A DNA stretch of 53,982 nucleotides, from the NCBI RefSeq assembly GCF_002726155.1, contig NZ_PBSH01000052.1, forward strand, positions 1 to 53,982, written 5' to 3'. Position numbers and translations under genes: made by a program. Below are positions 1-7,105 of this stretch, in pieces. Each line of letters opens with the position of its first letter. The first letter of the stretch is position 1. Source of the DNA: Alcanivorax sp. (GTDB lineage: Bacteria; Pseudomonadota; Gammaproteobacteria; Pseudomonadales; Alcanivoracaceae). The notes beneath the pieces were generated by a model that worked only from the letters and a program-made list of their open reading frames with translations, did no database searches and was not told the origin of the DNA.

Positions 1-204
1 ACTAGTGGGGAGCAAATGTTCTTCGAAAATGACATTTTGATGCCTGGTGAATCTGCTCGTGCTTACATAAAGCTTCTTGCTCCTGAGTATTACCCGAAAA
101 GTTTGAGTGTGGGCAAAGAAATCAATATGAATTCAGGGGGCAGGGTTATTGGTAAAGTCACAATTCTAGAATTATACAATGAGATTCTTTTGGGGGGCAG
201 TTAA
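1..204 (+). CDS. C-terminal part of an EF-Tu domain III-like cassette protein (5' end outside window)
   Basis: The frame is open from the first base to the stop at 202-204, so the true start may lie left of the window; an ATG at 16 preceded by GGGGAG is an alternative start giving 62 residues. The stretch ILMPGESARAYIKLLAPEY followed by SGGRVIGKVTI resembles the end of the EF-Tu third beta-barrel, where a MPGD motif, a LI-xP strand and a GGRTVGAG motif occur in the same order. This is a fold-level similarity judged by eye. It does not mean the protein is a translation factor. The stop codon lies inside the following attC site, as is usual for an integron cassette. Confidence 0.5.
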   Translation, partial: TSGEQMFFENDILMPGESARAYIKLLAPEYYPKSLSVGKEINMNSGGRVIGKVTILELYNEILLGGS

Positions 205-247
205 CAATGCCATGCATGCGACAAGCGCATGATGGTCGGCGTTATGT
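199..247 (+). other. integron attC recombination site 1
   Basis: Left core box AGTTAAC (199-205) and right core box GTTATGT (241-247) bracket an imperfect dyad, CATGCATGCG facing GCGCATGATGG. It directly follows the stop of the first cassette gene. It is almost identical to the attC at 917-965. Confidence 0.8.
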
Positions 248-255
248 GAAAGGAG

Positions 256-513
256 ATGGTGAGTACATTTAGGCCGATAGGGGTAATAGGTGGGGAGGTT
301 ATGGCTCCCGTGGCGCTTGTTGGCTCCATAGCTCTTCTGCTGGTTTTGTTGCGTTACGTAAGTATTAGATTGGTTCCATCGGATCAAAACAACATTAAGG
401 AGATGCCTATGAAGAAAACATTAACTGTACGTACTCGTGTGTTTTTAAGCTCAACTTTTGAAAACATCTGGGCTATCGGAGTCGGCAGCGTTGTTCCACA
501 CCTATCTGCCTAA
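256..513 (+). CDS. hypothetical small cassette protein, possibly membrane-anchored
   Basis: This is the only long frame in the second cassette (about 242-569). From ATG 256 it would give 85 residues with one hydrophobic segment (VALVGSIALLLVLL, about residues 19-33). The ribosome site AAGGAG at 250-255 is too close to ATG 256. A better-placed AAGGAG (397-402) precedes ATG 409, which would give only a 34-residue peptide beginning MKKTL. I recognise no family. The cassette could carry a short peptide or a regulatory RNA instead. Confidence 0.3.
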   Translation: MVSTFRPIGVIGGEVMAPVALVGSIALLLVLLRYVSIRLVPSDQNNIKEMPMKKTLTVRTRVFLSSTFENIWAIGVGSVVPHLSA

Positions 514-524
514 GTGTATTCACC

Positions 525-575
525 ACATAACAATGCAAGGCAGCGGACGTTCCGCCGCTGCTCTCGGCGTTATGC
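525..575 (+). other. integron attC recombination site 2
   Basis: Core boxes ACATAAC (525-531) and GTTATGC (569-575) flank a dyad whose centre is GCAGCGGACG-TTC-CGCCGCTGC. Short attC of about 51 bp. Confidence 0.85.
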
Positions 576-595
576 ATTAAATAAGAGGGGGAAGA

Positions 596-922
596 ATGCA
601 ATTACTTAATGGTCTTATAACGGGCGCTATGTTCGCAGCAAGCGCCTACCTGGTTATTACTCTTAATGGGATTGCGAATACAGCAGGAGAGAAGGGTAAG
701 AAGCTTCTGAAAAATGCGCTTCTCTTTTTGGTGATAATTCCAATGGTTGCTGGTTTTCTTAAAGGTGTGTTGGGGCTTGGAAATGAGACGGCGTCTGGTC
801 TATATATTGGCTATTTTGCGTATATCTCTGGTATTTCCGGTGTCTTTTTTCTCGCGAAAGGGCTTCGGCAAGCCATTCTTGAGGCTTCAATGCCAAAAAA
901 TGTGGAAACTGAAGAAGCATAA
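596..922 (+). CDS. small integral membrane protein of an integron cassette
   Basis: 108 residues. ATG 596 follows a purine-rich GAGGGGGAAG. Three hydrophobic stretches are visible (about residues 7-27, 42-62 and 68-88), suggesting three membrane helices, then a short acidic tail ending EEA. The stop TAA at 920-922 lies within the left core box of the next attC, typical cassette packing. No family recognised. Base composition is more AT-rich than the core genes to the right. The +1 frame inside it is a shadow. Confidence 0.65.
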   Translation: MQLLNGLITGAMFAASAYLVITLNGIANTAGEKGKKLLKNALLFLVIIPMVAGFLKGVLGLGNETASGLYIGYFAYISGISGVFFLAKGLRQAILEASMPKNVETEEA

Positions 923-965
923 CAATGCCATGCATGCGACAAGCGCATGATGGCGGGCGTTAGGT
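917..965 (+). other. integron attC recombination site 3
   Basis: Core boxes GCATAAC (917-923) and GTTAGGT (959-965). The stem is the same as that of attC 1 (CATGCATGCG facing GCGCATGATGG), differing at only a few positions. Confidence 0.85.
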
Positions 966-974
966 ATCGAAGTG

Positions 975-1205
975 ATGGATAGAAATCCAGTGGTGCAGAA
1001 GTTTTATTCGGTTATAGCTGCTTCAGGGTTGGGGTTGGTTACAAATCTTGTTCTTTTCTTCCTGGCTGCCTTTTTATTTTCCGGCCCAGAAGGAGGGGAG
1101 TGGGTAAGAGTATATTTTGGTGGTGATGGTGAGTGGTTTTTGGGCGTTACAGCAATCTTGGCGGTATGTTATTTCCCTCTAGTGAAAAATTTAAGGGTGA
1201 TTTGA
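975..1205 (+). CDS. small two-helix membrane protein of an integron cassette
   Basis: 76 residues from ATG 975; a GTG three bases upstream is an alternative. Two hydrophobic segments (about residues 12-36 and 55-69) flank a glycine-rich acidic loop (GPEGGEW). No Shine-Dalgarno stands out, which is common in cassettes translated from within an array. No family recognised. It ends about 20 bases before the next attC. Confidence 0.55.
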   Translation: MDRNPVVQKFYSVIAASGLGLVTNLVLFFLAAFLFSGPEGGEWVRVYFGGDGEWFLGVTAILAVCYFPLVKNLRVI

Positions 1206-1226
1206 TGCATCTGCCGCCCCTCTCGA

Positions 1227-1308
1227 ACCTAACAAGCCAAGGCAGAGGGACAAATTTTGCATCGCTGCGCTCAAAACGCAAAATCTGCCCCTGCTTGGGG
1301 CGTTATGC
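1227..1308 (+). other. integron attC recombination site 4
   Basis: Core boxes ACCTAAC (1227-1233) and GTTATGC (1302-1308), 82 bp. The long imperfect stem is GGCAGAGGGACAAATTTTGC facing GCAAAATCTGCCCCTGC. Confidence 0.9.
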
Positions 1309-1322
1309 ATAAGAGGGGATCG

Positions 1323-1721
1323 ATGAAGAAAATATTTGTTCTGGTATTTGCTGCTTCACTTTTTGGCTGCGGATCTGCCCCCACCGTTAAGGAGGAGCTC
1401 GGGTATGAAGGTCACAATTCGGATGGGTTGGCTGTCTCAGAGCTTTTGGAGCAATTAAAATCGAATCCTGATGTGCAAGTGAGAGTTGAGCGTGGTTGGC
1501 AAATCGCAGAAGTTAAGTCAGAAAGGACTCTGTATTCATTTACGCCAGAAACGCATCCGGCTCACCCTTCGTATGTAAAACGTGAAGTGGTACAGAAGGA
1601 AGGTTCTATTTTGATTGAAACTAGGGCTCGTTGCGGTGCTGCAAAAGACGTTTGCGACCAGCTCGTAAGAGACTTTATTGAACTAAACAATAGGGTCCAA
1701 AAAAGTGTCGGCGACAAGTAA
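1323..1721 (+). CDS. cassette-encoded lipoprotein of unknown function
   Basis: 132 residues. ATG 1323 follows AGAGGGG. The N-terminus MKKIFVLVFAASLFGCGSAP is a classic lipoprotein signal with lipobox LFGC (Cys16). The mature part has a conserved-looking block FTPETHPAHPSYVKREVV and two further cysteines (RCGAAKDVC) that could form a disulfide in the periplasm. I associate this pattern with lipoproteins seen in other integron cassettes but cannot name a function. Earlier in-frame starts at 1257 lie inside the preceding attC and are not credible. Confidence 0.75.
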   Translation: MKKIFVLVFAASLFGCGSAPTVKEELGYEGHNSDGLAVSELLEQLKSNPDVQVRVERGWQIAEVKSERTLYSFTPETHPAHPSYVKREVVQKEGSILIETRARCGAAKDVCDQLVRDFIELNNRVQKSVGDK

Positions 1722-1722
1722 T

Positions 1723-1800
1723 GCATAACAAGCGGCGCCAGGCGGATCAAATTTCCGCTCCTCCGTCGCTCCAATTTGCCCGCTGCGCCGGGCGTTAGCT
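1723..1800 (+). other. integron attC recombination site 5
   Basis: Core boxes GCATAAC (1723-1729) and GTTAGCT (1794-1800), 78 bp. The stem is AGCGGCGCCAGGCGGA-type sequence facing GCCCGCTGCGCCGGGCG. Confidence 0.9.
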
Positions 1801-1834
1801 GCACCAAATAATTAAAATCGAGAAGGAATTTAGA

Positions 1835-2479
1835 ATGGCAAAATCATATCCACCCTACATGAACGCTACGGGGCTTATCAGTAAAATACTAGATAAAATT
1901 AAAGTTGCTGCAACACCAGATAGATTTACTCAGGATTACCTCGCTACCGAACTTGGATTTAGTGGGGGAAGTGCTAGAGCCTTCATTTCTTTCGCCAAAA
2001 AAATTGGGTTTTTGGGAGGTGATGGAAGCCCAACGGATCTATACAAGCAGTTTAGAAACACAAACTCCTCTATAGCTAAAGCTGCTATGGCTGAAGCCAT
2101 TAAAAAAGGCTACGCAGATATTTATTCCAGAAATGAATACGCCCATAGCCTGAGCAAGGCGGATCTGGAAGGTCTCATCATGGAGATGACGGGGTCGGAG
2201 AAGGGCAATAAAACTGTTCAGGCGGTTGTTGGCTCATTTGAAGCACTGAAAGGGTTTGCAGACTTTGATGTATCTACGGCAGATATCGTTCACGAAAAAC
2301 CAGATAGTGCAGATACGGAAGTGAATATACCCGTCGGCCCGACTAGTATTTCCAGCGATGATGGCGAAATCGGCCTCAATTTGTCTTATACCATTAATTT
2401 GGTACTACCGAAGACAGATGATGTTGCGGTGTTCAATGCAATATTTAAGAGCTTAAGAGAAAACCTACTGAAGAAATAA
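1835..2479 (+). CDS. DUF5343 family protein, first gene of a two-gene integron cassette
   Basis: 214 residues; ATG 1835 follows AGAAGGAAT. The N-terminal part (YPPYMNATGLISKILDKI, then FTQDYLATELGFSGGSARAFISFAKKIGFL) matches my memory of DUF5343 proteins, predicted winged-helix-like DNA-binding proteins. The C-terminal half contains a stretch predicted to be beta-rich (GEIGLNLSYTINLVLPKTDD). It is followed after one base by the HEPN-like gene, with no attC between them, so the two form one cassette and probably one operon. DUF5343 genes are often found near defence genes. I infer a sensor, antitoxin or regulator for the HEPN partner, which is not proven here. Confidence 0.75.
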   Translation: MAKSYPPYMNATGLISKILDKIKVAATPDRFTQDYLATELGFSGGSARAFISFAKKIGFLGGDGSPTDLYKQFRNTNSSIAKAAMAEAIKKGYADIYSRNEYAHSLSKADLEGLIMEMTGSEKGNKTVQAVVGSFEALKGFADFDVSTADIVHEKPDSADTEVNIPVGPTSISSDDGEIGLNLSYTINLVLPKTDDVAVFNAIFKSLRENLLKK

Positions 2480-2480
2480 T

Positions 2481-3059
2481 ATGGAAGACAAAATAAAGCT
2501 ATTTGCCATTTCTAACCAAATGGCAGAAAGAACATTAGATTATGTCGAGAAAGATCTAAAGATCGATTTAGGCCGAGATTCAGGCCATGAATCGGACAAG
2601 GATGAAGAATATTATCCTCAGTTCCAGCATTCTATCCGCTCTGAAGCAAGAGAAATGGCAATTCACTATGAATTATTCTATTGCCTGGAAGTATCTATAC
2701 GAAATATCGTAAGTGAAAAGCTGGTGTCAGAGCTAGGTGAAGACTGGTGGAACCAAGCAGAAATTCCCGAACATATTAGGAAAAATGTAAAGGATAATAT
2801 CCAGCGAGAAGTAGACTCAGCATTTACTCAGCGATCAGATGACGAGTTAGACTACACGACGTTTGGTGAGCTGGGCGAAATTGTTCGAAAGAACTGGGAT
2901 AAATTTGGTGATCTTTTCAACAGCCAGAAAGGCTTCAACCGAGTCATGAACAACTTGAATCTCCTAAGAGGGCCTATAGCACATTGCAGCCCACTCGCAG
3001 AAGATGAAATAGTTCGACTCCGCCTTACTGTAGGAGATTGGTTTAGGCTGATGGAGTAA
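2481..3059 (+). CDS. Swt1/HEPN-like domain protein, candidate ribonuclease effector
   Basis: 192 residues; the start ATG lies one base after the DUF5343 stop, so translation is probably coupled. The protein is helical and acidic. Near the C-terminus LNLLRGPIAHCSPL contains R163-x4-H168, the catalytic signature of HEPN ribonucleases, placed on the last long helix as in Swt1-type HEPN domains. HEPN proteins commonly act as RNA-cleaving toxins in toxin-antitoxin and anti-phage systems. With the DUF5343 gene it forms a complete cassette bounded by attC sites. The function is inferred from the motif and context, and an inactive structural HEPN domain is possible. Confidence 0.7.
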   Translation: MEDKIKLFAISNQMAERTLDYVEKDLKIDLGRDSGHESDKDEEYYPQFQHSIRSEAREMAIHYELFYCLEVSIRNIVSEKLVSELGEDWWNQAEIPEHIRKNVKDNIQREVDSAFTQRSDDELDYTTFGELGEIVRKNWDKFGDLFNSQKGFNRVMNNLNLLRGPIAHCSPLAEDEIVRLRLTVGDWFRLME

Positions 3060-3061
3060 GC

Positions 3062-3133
3062 AGCTAACAAGCGCATGTTGTCGGACTGGATTTCCGCTGC
3101 GCTCCAAACCAGCCGCAAATGCGAGCGTTATAT
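3062..3133 (+). other. integron attC recombination site 6
   Basis: Core boxes AGCTAAC (3062-3068) and GTTATAT (3127-3133), 72 bp. Long stem GCGCATGTTGTCGGACTGG facing CCAAACCAGCCGCAAATGCG. Confidence 0.9.
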
Positions 3134-3148
3134 CTCACGGAGGGGTAT

Positions 3149-3535
3149 ATGAGAAAACTGGTAAGTTCAGGCTCTCCTCTGGAAGAACCGATTGGGTTTT
3201 CCAGAGCATGCAGAGTTGGAAACATGATTTCGGTTTCGGGCACGGCACCCATAGATAATGGTGAAACTACTTGTGTTGGGGATGTCTATGGGCAGACCAA
3301 GTATTGCCTTGAGTTGTCTATTCGGGCTATCGAGGAAGCTGGTGGAAAACCGACAGATATAATCAGAACTCGCATTATGCTTACTGACATTTCCCGTTGG
3401 GAGGAAGCCGCCAAAGCACATGGTGAGCTGTTTTCTGCAATAAAGCCGGCATGCACGTTTGTTGAAGTGAGTCGATTTATCAACCCGGCCTGGCTCGTAG
3501 AGACGGAGATCGATTGTGTCCTTGAGAAGGTATAA
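3149..3535 (+). CDS. RidA (YjgF/YER057c/UK114) family cassette protein lacking the usual arginine
   Basis: 128 residues; ATG 3149 is preceded by GGAGGGG. The family core is visible: VGNMISVSGTAP, then GQTKYCLELSIRAIEEAG and a final strand VEVSRFINPAWLVETEID. RidA proteins hydrolyse reactive enamine/imine products of PLP enzymes, using an arginine in a PAR motif near the end. Here the motif reads PAC (Cys102), so the catalytic Arg is replaced. The protein may therefore have another substrate or act as a trimeric small-molecule binder. It is the last gene with its own clear attC. Confidence 0.85.
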   Translation: MRKLVSSGSPLEEPIGFSRACRVGNMISVSGTAPIDNGETTCVGDVYGQTKYCLELSIRAIEEAGGKPTDIIRTRIMLTDISRWEEAAKAHGELFSAIKPACTFVEVSRFINPAWLVETEIDCVLEKV

Positions 3536-3616
3536 CGAGGCCATTGAGTCTGTTCCGGGCCGACGGTCCTCCATCGGGCGTCCCTGTCAGGCCGCCACTT
3601 ATGGCGCGCGTTATGC
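3530..3616 (+). other. integron attC recombination site 7, last recognisable in the array
   Basis: Core boxes GTATAAC (3530-3536) and GTTATGC (3610-3616), 87 bp. The stem comprises GAGGCCATTGAGTCTG... facing ...CCGCCACTTATGGCGCGC. The left box overlaps the RidA stop codon. No further intact attC is visible to the right. Confidence 0.8.
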
Positions 3617-3646
3617 CTGCAAGTAAACCCATGAAAGGAATCACCG

Positions 3647-4024
3647 GTGTTCAAAGTAAAAGCAACCCAGCATGTGCTGGCTGTCAAGGATCTCGAAACC
3701 ACGGAAAACTACTTTCTGGACAAGCTTGGGTTTTCCGTCCGTTTTCATGTAGACGGCTGGTCGTTTCTTAGCCTGGGCAGTTTTCATGTAATGGTGGGAC
3801 ATTGCCCGGACGAAACATCTGCCGGTGACACCAACGAGCATTCGTATTTCGCCTATGTGAACTGTGAGTGCATCGACGAGCTTTACCAGGATTACCAAAA
3901 GCGTGGCGCTGATATTTTTCAGGAGATCGCAGATAAGCCCTGGGGGTTGCGTGAGTTTGGTGTAGCCACACCGGACGGTCACCGGATCATGTTTGGTGAA
4001 GATATTGATCCAGACGGACCGTAA
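3647..4024 (+). CDS. glyoxalase/bleomycin-resistance (VOC) family protein
   Basis: 125 residues from GTG 3647, with GAAAGGA at 3632-3638. The vicinal-oxygen-chelate fold is evident: an N-terminal strand-helix unit KATQHVLAVKDLETTENYFLDKLGF and a C-terminal unit ending FGVATPDGHRIMFGEDI, where the family places a metal-binding Glu. A His early in the chain (QHVLAV) is the likely first ligand. It starts 31 bases after the last attC, like a cassette gene, but no attC follows. It may be the final cassette with an eroded attC, or the first core gene. The substrate is unknown. Confidence 0.85.
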   Translation: MFKVKATQHVLAVKDLETTENYFLDKLGFSVRFHVDGWSFLSLGSFHVMVGHCPDETSAGDTNEHSYFAYVNCECIDELYQDYQKRGADIFQEIADKPWGLREFGVATPDGHRIMFGEDIDPDGP

Positions 4025-4155
4025 ATCAGGCCGATATAACTTACGGAGCTGCACGCCAGGCCTCTCTTCTTTGTTTCAGTGAACATGTCCCTCCCTGCTA
4101 GTCCCCCGGCCATTAATATGCTATCCAGAAGTCATTCAGCAATGAGGATGAACGG

Positions 4156-4728
4156 ATGCATTTTCTCAAGGCAACCTTGATTGGCGGGGTGGCGTTTCTT
4201 ATCCCGGTTGTTGTGCTGATGGTGGTGTTTGGCAAGGCGTTTGAGCTTATGTCGCGCCTGGCGGCACCGGTGCAGCGCTTTGTGCCTCTGGAATCGATTG
4301 GCGGGATTGCGGTGGCGGACCTGATGGCCGTTTTGGCGATGGTGCTGGTGTGCTTCTTCGCCGGCCTGTTTGCCATGAGCAGGGTGGCGCGGCGGTTTTA
4401 CCATCGTCTCGATGGACTGTTAATGCTGTTGCCCGGCTATGCCTTTATCAAATCCTTTTCCCAGTCCTTGTCGCTGGACGCAAGCGGGGAGGCATTAATG
4501 GTGCCGGTGCAGGTGCGTTTCGATGATTATTCGCAACTGTGTTTTGAAGTGGGGCGCGCTGATGACGGCGAGGTGACGATTTATCTGCCTGGTGCGCCGG
4601 ATCCCTGGTCGGGGTCGCTGATCCAAGTCGCCGCCGATCGCGTTGAGCGGCTGACCATGAGTATGCCGCAGGCGGTGAGTTGTATTCGAAACCTGGGCCG
4701 TGAGAGGGGAGCTGGAAAGGCGGGTTAA
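4156..4728 (+). CDS. DUF502 family inner-membrane protein
   Basis: 190 residues. Two strong membrane helices (about residues 7-27 and 56-77) are followed by a soluble region containing the family-like segment LPGYAFIKSF and then PVQVRFDDYSQLCFEVG and VTIYLPGAPDPWSGSLIQV, as in DUF502 proteins. This family is widespread and functionally uncharacterised; a plant member is reported to be COV1. ATG 4156 is preceded by GAGGATGAACGG. Roughly 130 bases separate it from the glyoxalase gene, and composition rises to core-like GC from here onward, marking the end of the integron region. Confidence 0.8.
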   Translation: MHFLKATLIGGVAFLIPVVVLMVVFGKAFELMSRLAAPVQRFVPLESIGGIAVADLMAVLAMVLVCFFAGLFAMSRVARRFYHRLDGLLMLLPGYAFIKSFSQSLSLDASGEALMVPVQVRFDDYSQLCFEVGRADDGEVTIYLPGAPDPWSGSLIQVAADRVERLTMSMPQAVSCIRNLGRERGAGKAG

Positions 4729-4807
4729 CGGCCTGTATGGTCATAGAGAATCTGGGGTTTGTGCGGTCACCGCTGACCAGTCTGTTTGCCGAATAAGGAT
4801 GTTGTGT

Positions 4808-6892
4808 ATGGCGAAGAATGCTGTGTTGCGAAGTTCAACCATTCTCGTGCCGGTGTTTGTGCCGGCGGTTATCGTTGCGTTATTACTGATTATTGGCACG
4901 ATCAGCGACCCGGAGCTGGCGGGGGAGGCGTTTTCGGCTGCCCAGTCCTGGATCACCGTTAACTTCGGCTGGTTCTATATGCTGGTGGTGGCGCTGTTCT
5001 TTATCTTCATTGTCGGTATCAGCCTGACCTCCTGGGGCAACATCAAGTTGGGGCCAGACCATTGTGAGGCGGAGTATTCGTTTCCGGAATGGTTCGCCAT
5101 GTTGTTTTCGGCGGGTTATGGCATCGCGCTGTTGTTCTTCGGTGTGGCCGAACCTGTGCTGCATTATGCCGAGCCGCCAGTGGGCGCGGCGCAAACGGTG
5201 GATGCGGCGAAGCAGGCCATGCAGATTGCGTTCTTCCACTGGGGCTTCCATATCTGGGCGATTTACGGGCTGGTCGGTTTGGTGATGGCGTATTTCGCCT
5301 TCCGTCACGGTTTGCCGTTGTCCATGCGCTCAGCGTTTTATCCGCTCATCGGTGAAAAAATTTACGGCCCAATCGGCCATGCCATCGACGTGTTTGCCAT
5401 TCTCGGCACCATGTTCGGTATCGCCACTACCCTGGGCCTGTCGGCGGCGCAGATTAATGCCGGGCTGAATTACCTGTGGGATGTGCCGGTGGGCAACATG
5501 GTGCAGATCAGCGCTATCGCTATTGTTACCGCGCTGGCGACGGTGTCGGTGGTGGCCGGGATGGACAAGGGTGTGAAGCGCCTGTCGATCCTGAATATGG
5601 TGTTGGCCGTGACACTGATGCTGTTCGTGTTTGTGGTCGGCCCCACCGTCCATATTCTGGAAAGTTTTGTGCAGAACACGGGCAGTTACCTGAGCAATAT
5701 TGTCGAGCGTACGTTTAATTTGCAGGCGTATACGCACAGTGACTGGATCGGCAACTGGACCCTGTTTATTTTCAGCTGGACCATCGCCTGGGCGCCCTTC
5801 GTGGGCTTGTTTATTGCGAAAATCAGCCGTGGCCGCACCATTCGCCAGTTTGTGGTCGGGGTGATGCTGGTGCCCAGTATCTTTACCTTCCTGTGGTTCT
5901 CGGTGTTTGGCGATACGGCACTGAACGCGATCATGGAACAAGGCTATACCGAGCTGGTCACTCAGGTGCAGGCGGACAAGGCGGTGGCCCTGTTCCAGCT
6001 GTTCGATCACCTGCCCTGGTCCACGCTGGTGTCGTTCCTTGCGGTGTGCCTGATTGTGACCTTCTTTGTGACGTCGTCGGATTCCGGCTCGCTGGTGGGG
6101 GATTCCCTGGCGTCTGGTGGCGTGCTGGAAACTCCGGCCTGGCAGCGGATTTTCTGGGCGGTGCTGGAAGGTGCCATCGCGTCTGTGCTGTTGTTGGCCG
6201 GCGGTTTGAGTGCGCTACAGACCATGACCATGGTCAGTGCGTTGCCGTTTGCGATCATCATTCTACTGGCCGCCGTGGGCATGTGGCGGGCGCTGGTGAT
6301 TGAGGGGCATCGGGAAACCAGCTTGCAGGCGCATATGGCCCATAGTCGCCATATGACGGGCAGCCAGTGGCGCCACCGTCTTACTGCCATGATTCGTTAC
6401 CCTACCCGGGAAGAAGTGGAAGCCTTCATCCGTGAGACTGCCATGGGCAGTATGACCAAGGTGGTCGAAGAGCTGCGCAAGGCTGGCTGGGATGCGGCGG
6501 TGGATTTCGACGAGCAGTTTATCCGTGCCGAGCTGGTGGTGAACCGCGATGAGCATGTGGGCTTTATCTATGATATTCGCCTGATTACCACGCCGGTGCC
6601 GGAATACGCCTACAGCAGCCGCGAGGCCAAGGTGAGCGATGCTCATGAGTATTGCCGCGCCGAGGTGTTCCTGCGCCGTGGCGGCCGTTCCTACGATGTG
6701 TTCGGTTACGATGAGGTGGATATCATCCGCGATATGCTCGACCAGTTTGAAAACTATCTGCACTTCCTGAATGTGGCCCCGGGCAAGCTGCCCTGGGAAA
6801 TGGCGGAGCACGATGACCTGCTGCGCGATCAACCCGGTGACGACAGTGAAGGGAATAATGGAGAAGGCGACGGGAGTGTGAAGCCGGTGTAA
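4808..6892 (+). CDS. BCCT family choline/betaine-type transporter with long C-terminal domain
   Basis: 694 residues from ATG 4808, with AAGGA at 4795-4799; a frame open further upstream is not needed. About twelve hydrophobic helices fill residues 15-500. The BCCT signatures are clear: HWGFHIWAIYGLVGL near residue 142 and FSWTIAWAPFVGLFIAKISRG near residues 322-342, containing the conserved tryptophans of the substrate path. A cytoplasmic C-terminal region of about 185 residues (from about 510) is the size seen in BetT-type proton-driven choline transporters, where it senses osmolarity. The family takes up choline or glycine betaine for osmoprotection. No bet catabolic genes are adjacent, so the substrate is uncertain. 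Confidence 0.9.
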   Translation: MAKNAVLRSSTILVPVFVPAVIVALLLIIGTISDPELAGEAFSAAQSWITVNFGWFYMLVVALFFIFIVGISLTSWGNIKLGPDHCEAEYSFPEWFAMLFSAGYGIALLFFGVAEPVLHYAEPPVGAAQTVDAAKQAMQIAFFHWGFHIWAIYGLVGLVMAYFAFRHGLPLSMRSAFYPLIGEKIYGPIGHAIDVFAILGTMFGIATTLGLSAAQINAGLNYLWDVPVGNMVQISAIAIVTALATVSVVAGMDKGVKRLSILNMVLAVTLMLFVFVVGPTVHILESFVQNTGSYLSNIVERTFNLQAYTHSDWIGNWTLFIFSWTIAWAPFVGLFIAKISRGRTIRQFVVGVMLVPSIFTFLWFSVFGDTALNAIMEQGYTELVTQVQADKAVALFQLFDHLPWSTLVSFLAVCLIVTFFVTSSDSGSLVGDSLASGGVLETPAWQRIFWAVLEGAIASVLLLAGGLSALQTMTMVSALPFAIIILLAAVGMWRALVIEGHRETSLQAHMAHSRHMTGSQWRHRLTAMIRYPTREEVEAFIRETAMGSMTKVVEELRKAGWDAAVDFDEQFIRAELVVNRDEHVGFIYDIRLITTPVPEYAYSSREAKVSDAHEYCRAEVFLRRGGRSYDVFGYDEVDIIRDMLDQFENYLHFLNVAPGKLPWEMAEHDDLLRDQPGDDSEGNNGEGDGSVKPV

Positions 6893-6926
6893 TGGCTCGC
6901 TAACCGAAATGGTGTTATCGCTCGGG

Positions 6927-6956
6927 CGCCCCACATGTTGGGGCGTCTTTCGTTTC
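6927..6956 (+). terminator. intrinsic terminator after the BCCT gene
   Basis: The stem CGCCCCA-CATGT-TGGGGCG (6927-6945) is followed by TCTTTCGTTT, 35 bases after the transporter stop codon. Confidence 0.75.
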
Positions 6957-6961
6957 AGGCC

Positions 6962-7075
6962 AATGTCGGATTACGCCTTTAGGCTCTCTGTGCCCTTGGG
7001 TAAATCTGACCTGTAAAACCAGACGACTCTCTGGTTTTGTAGGTTGAATTAGCCTGAAAGGCGTAATCCAACATT
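6962..7075. repeat. 114-bp nested inverted repeat (REP-like)
   Basis: Outer arms AATGTCGGATTACGCCTTT (from 6962) and AAAGGCGTAATCCAACATT (to 7075) pair with one mismatch. An inner pair, ACCTGTAAAACCAGA and TCTGGTTTTGTAGGT, continues the hairpin. The right half, GTAGGTTGAATTAGCC..., begins with GTAG as do other REP-like units in the window. It lies between a + strand terminator and the end of a - strand operon. Confidence 0.7.
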
Positions 7076-7105
7076 TAGGGTAGTCAAAACTCGAAGGGTG
7101 AGAGT

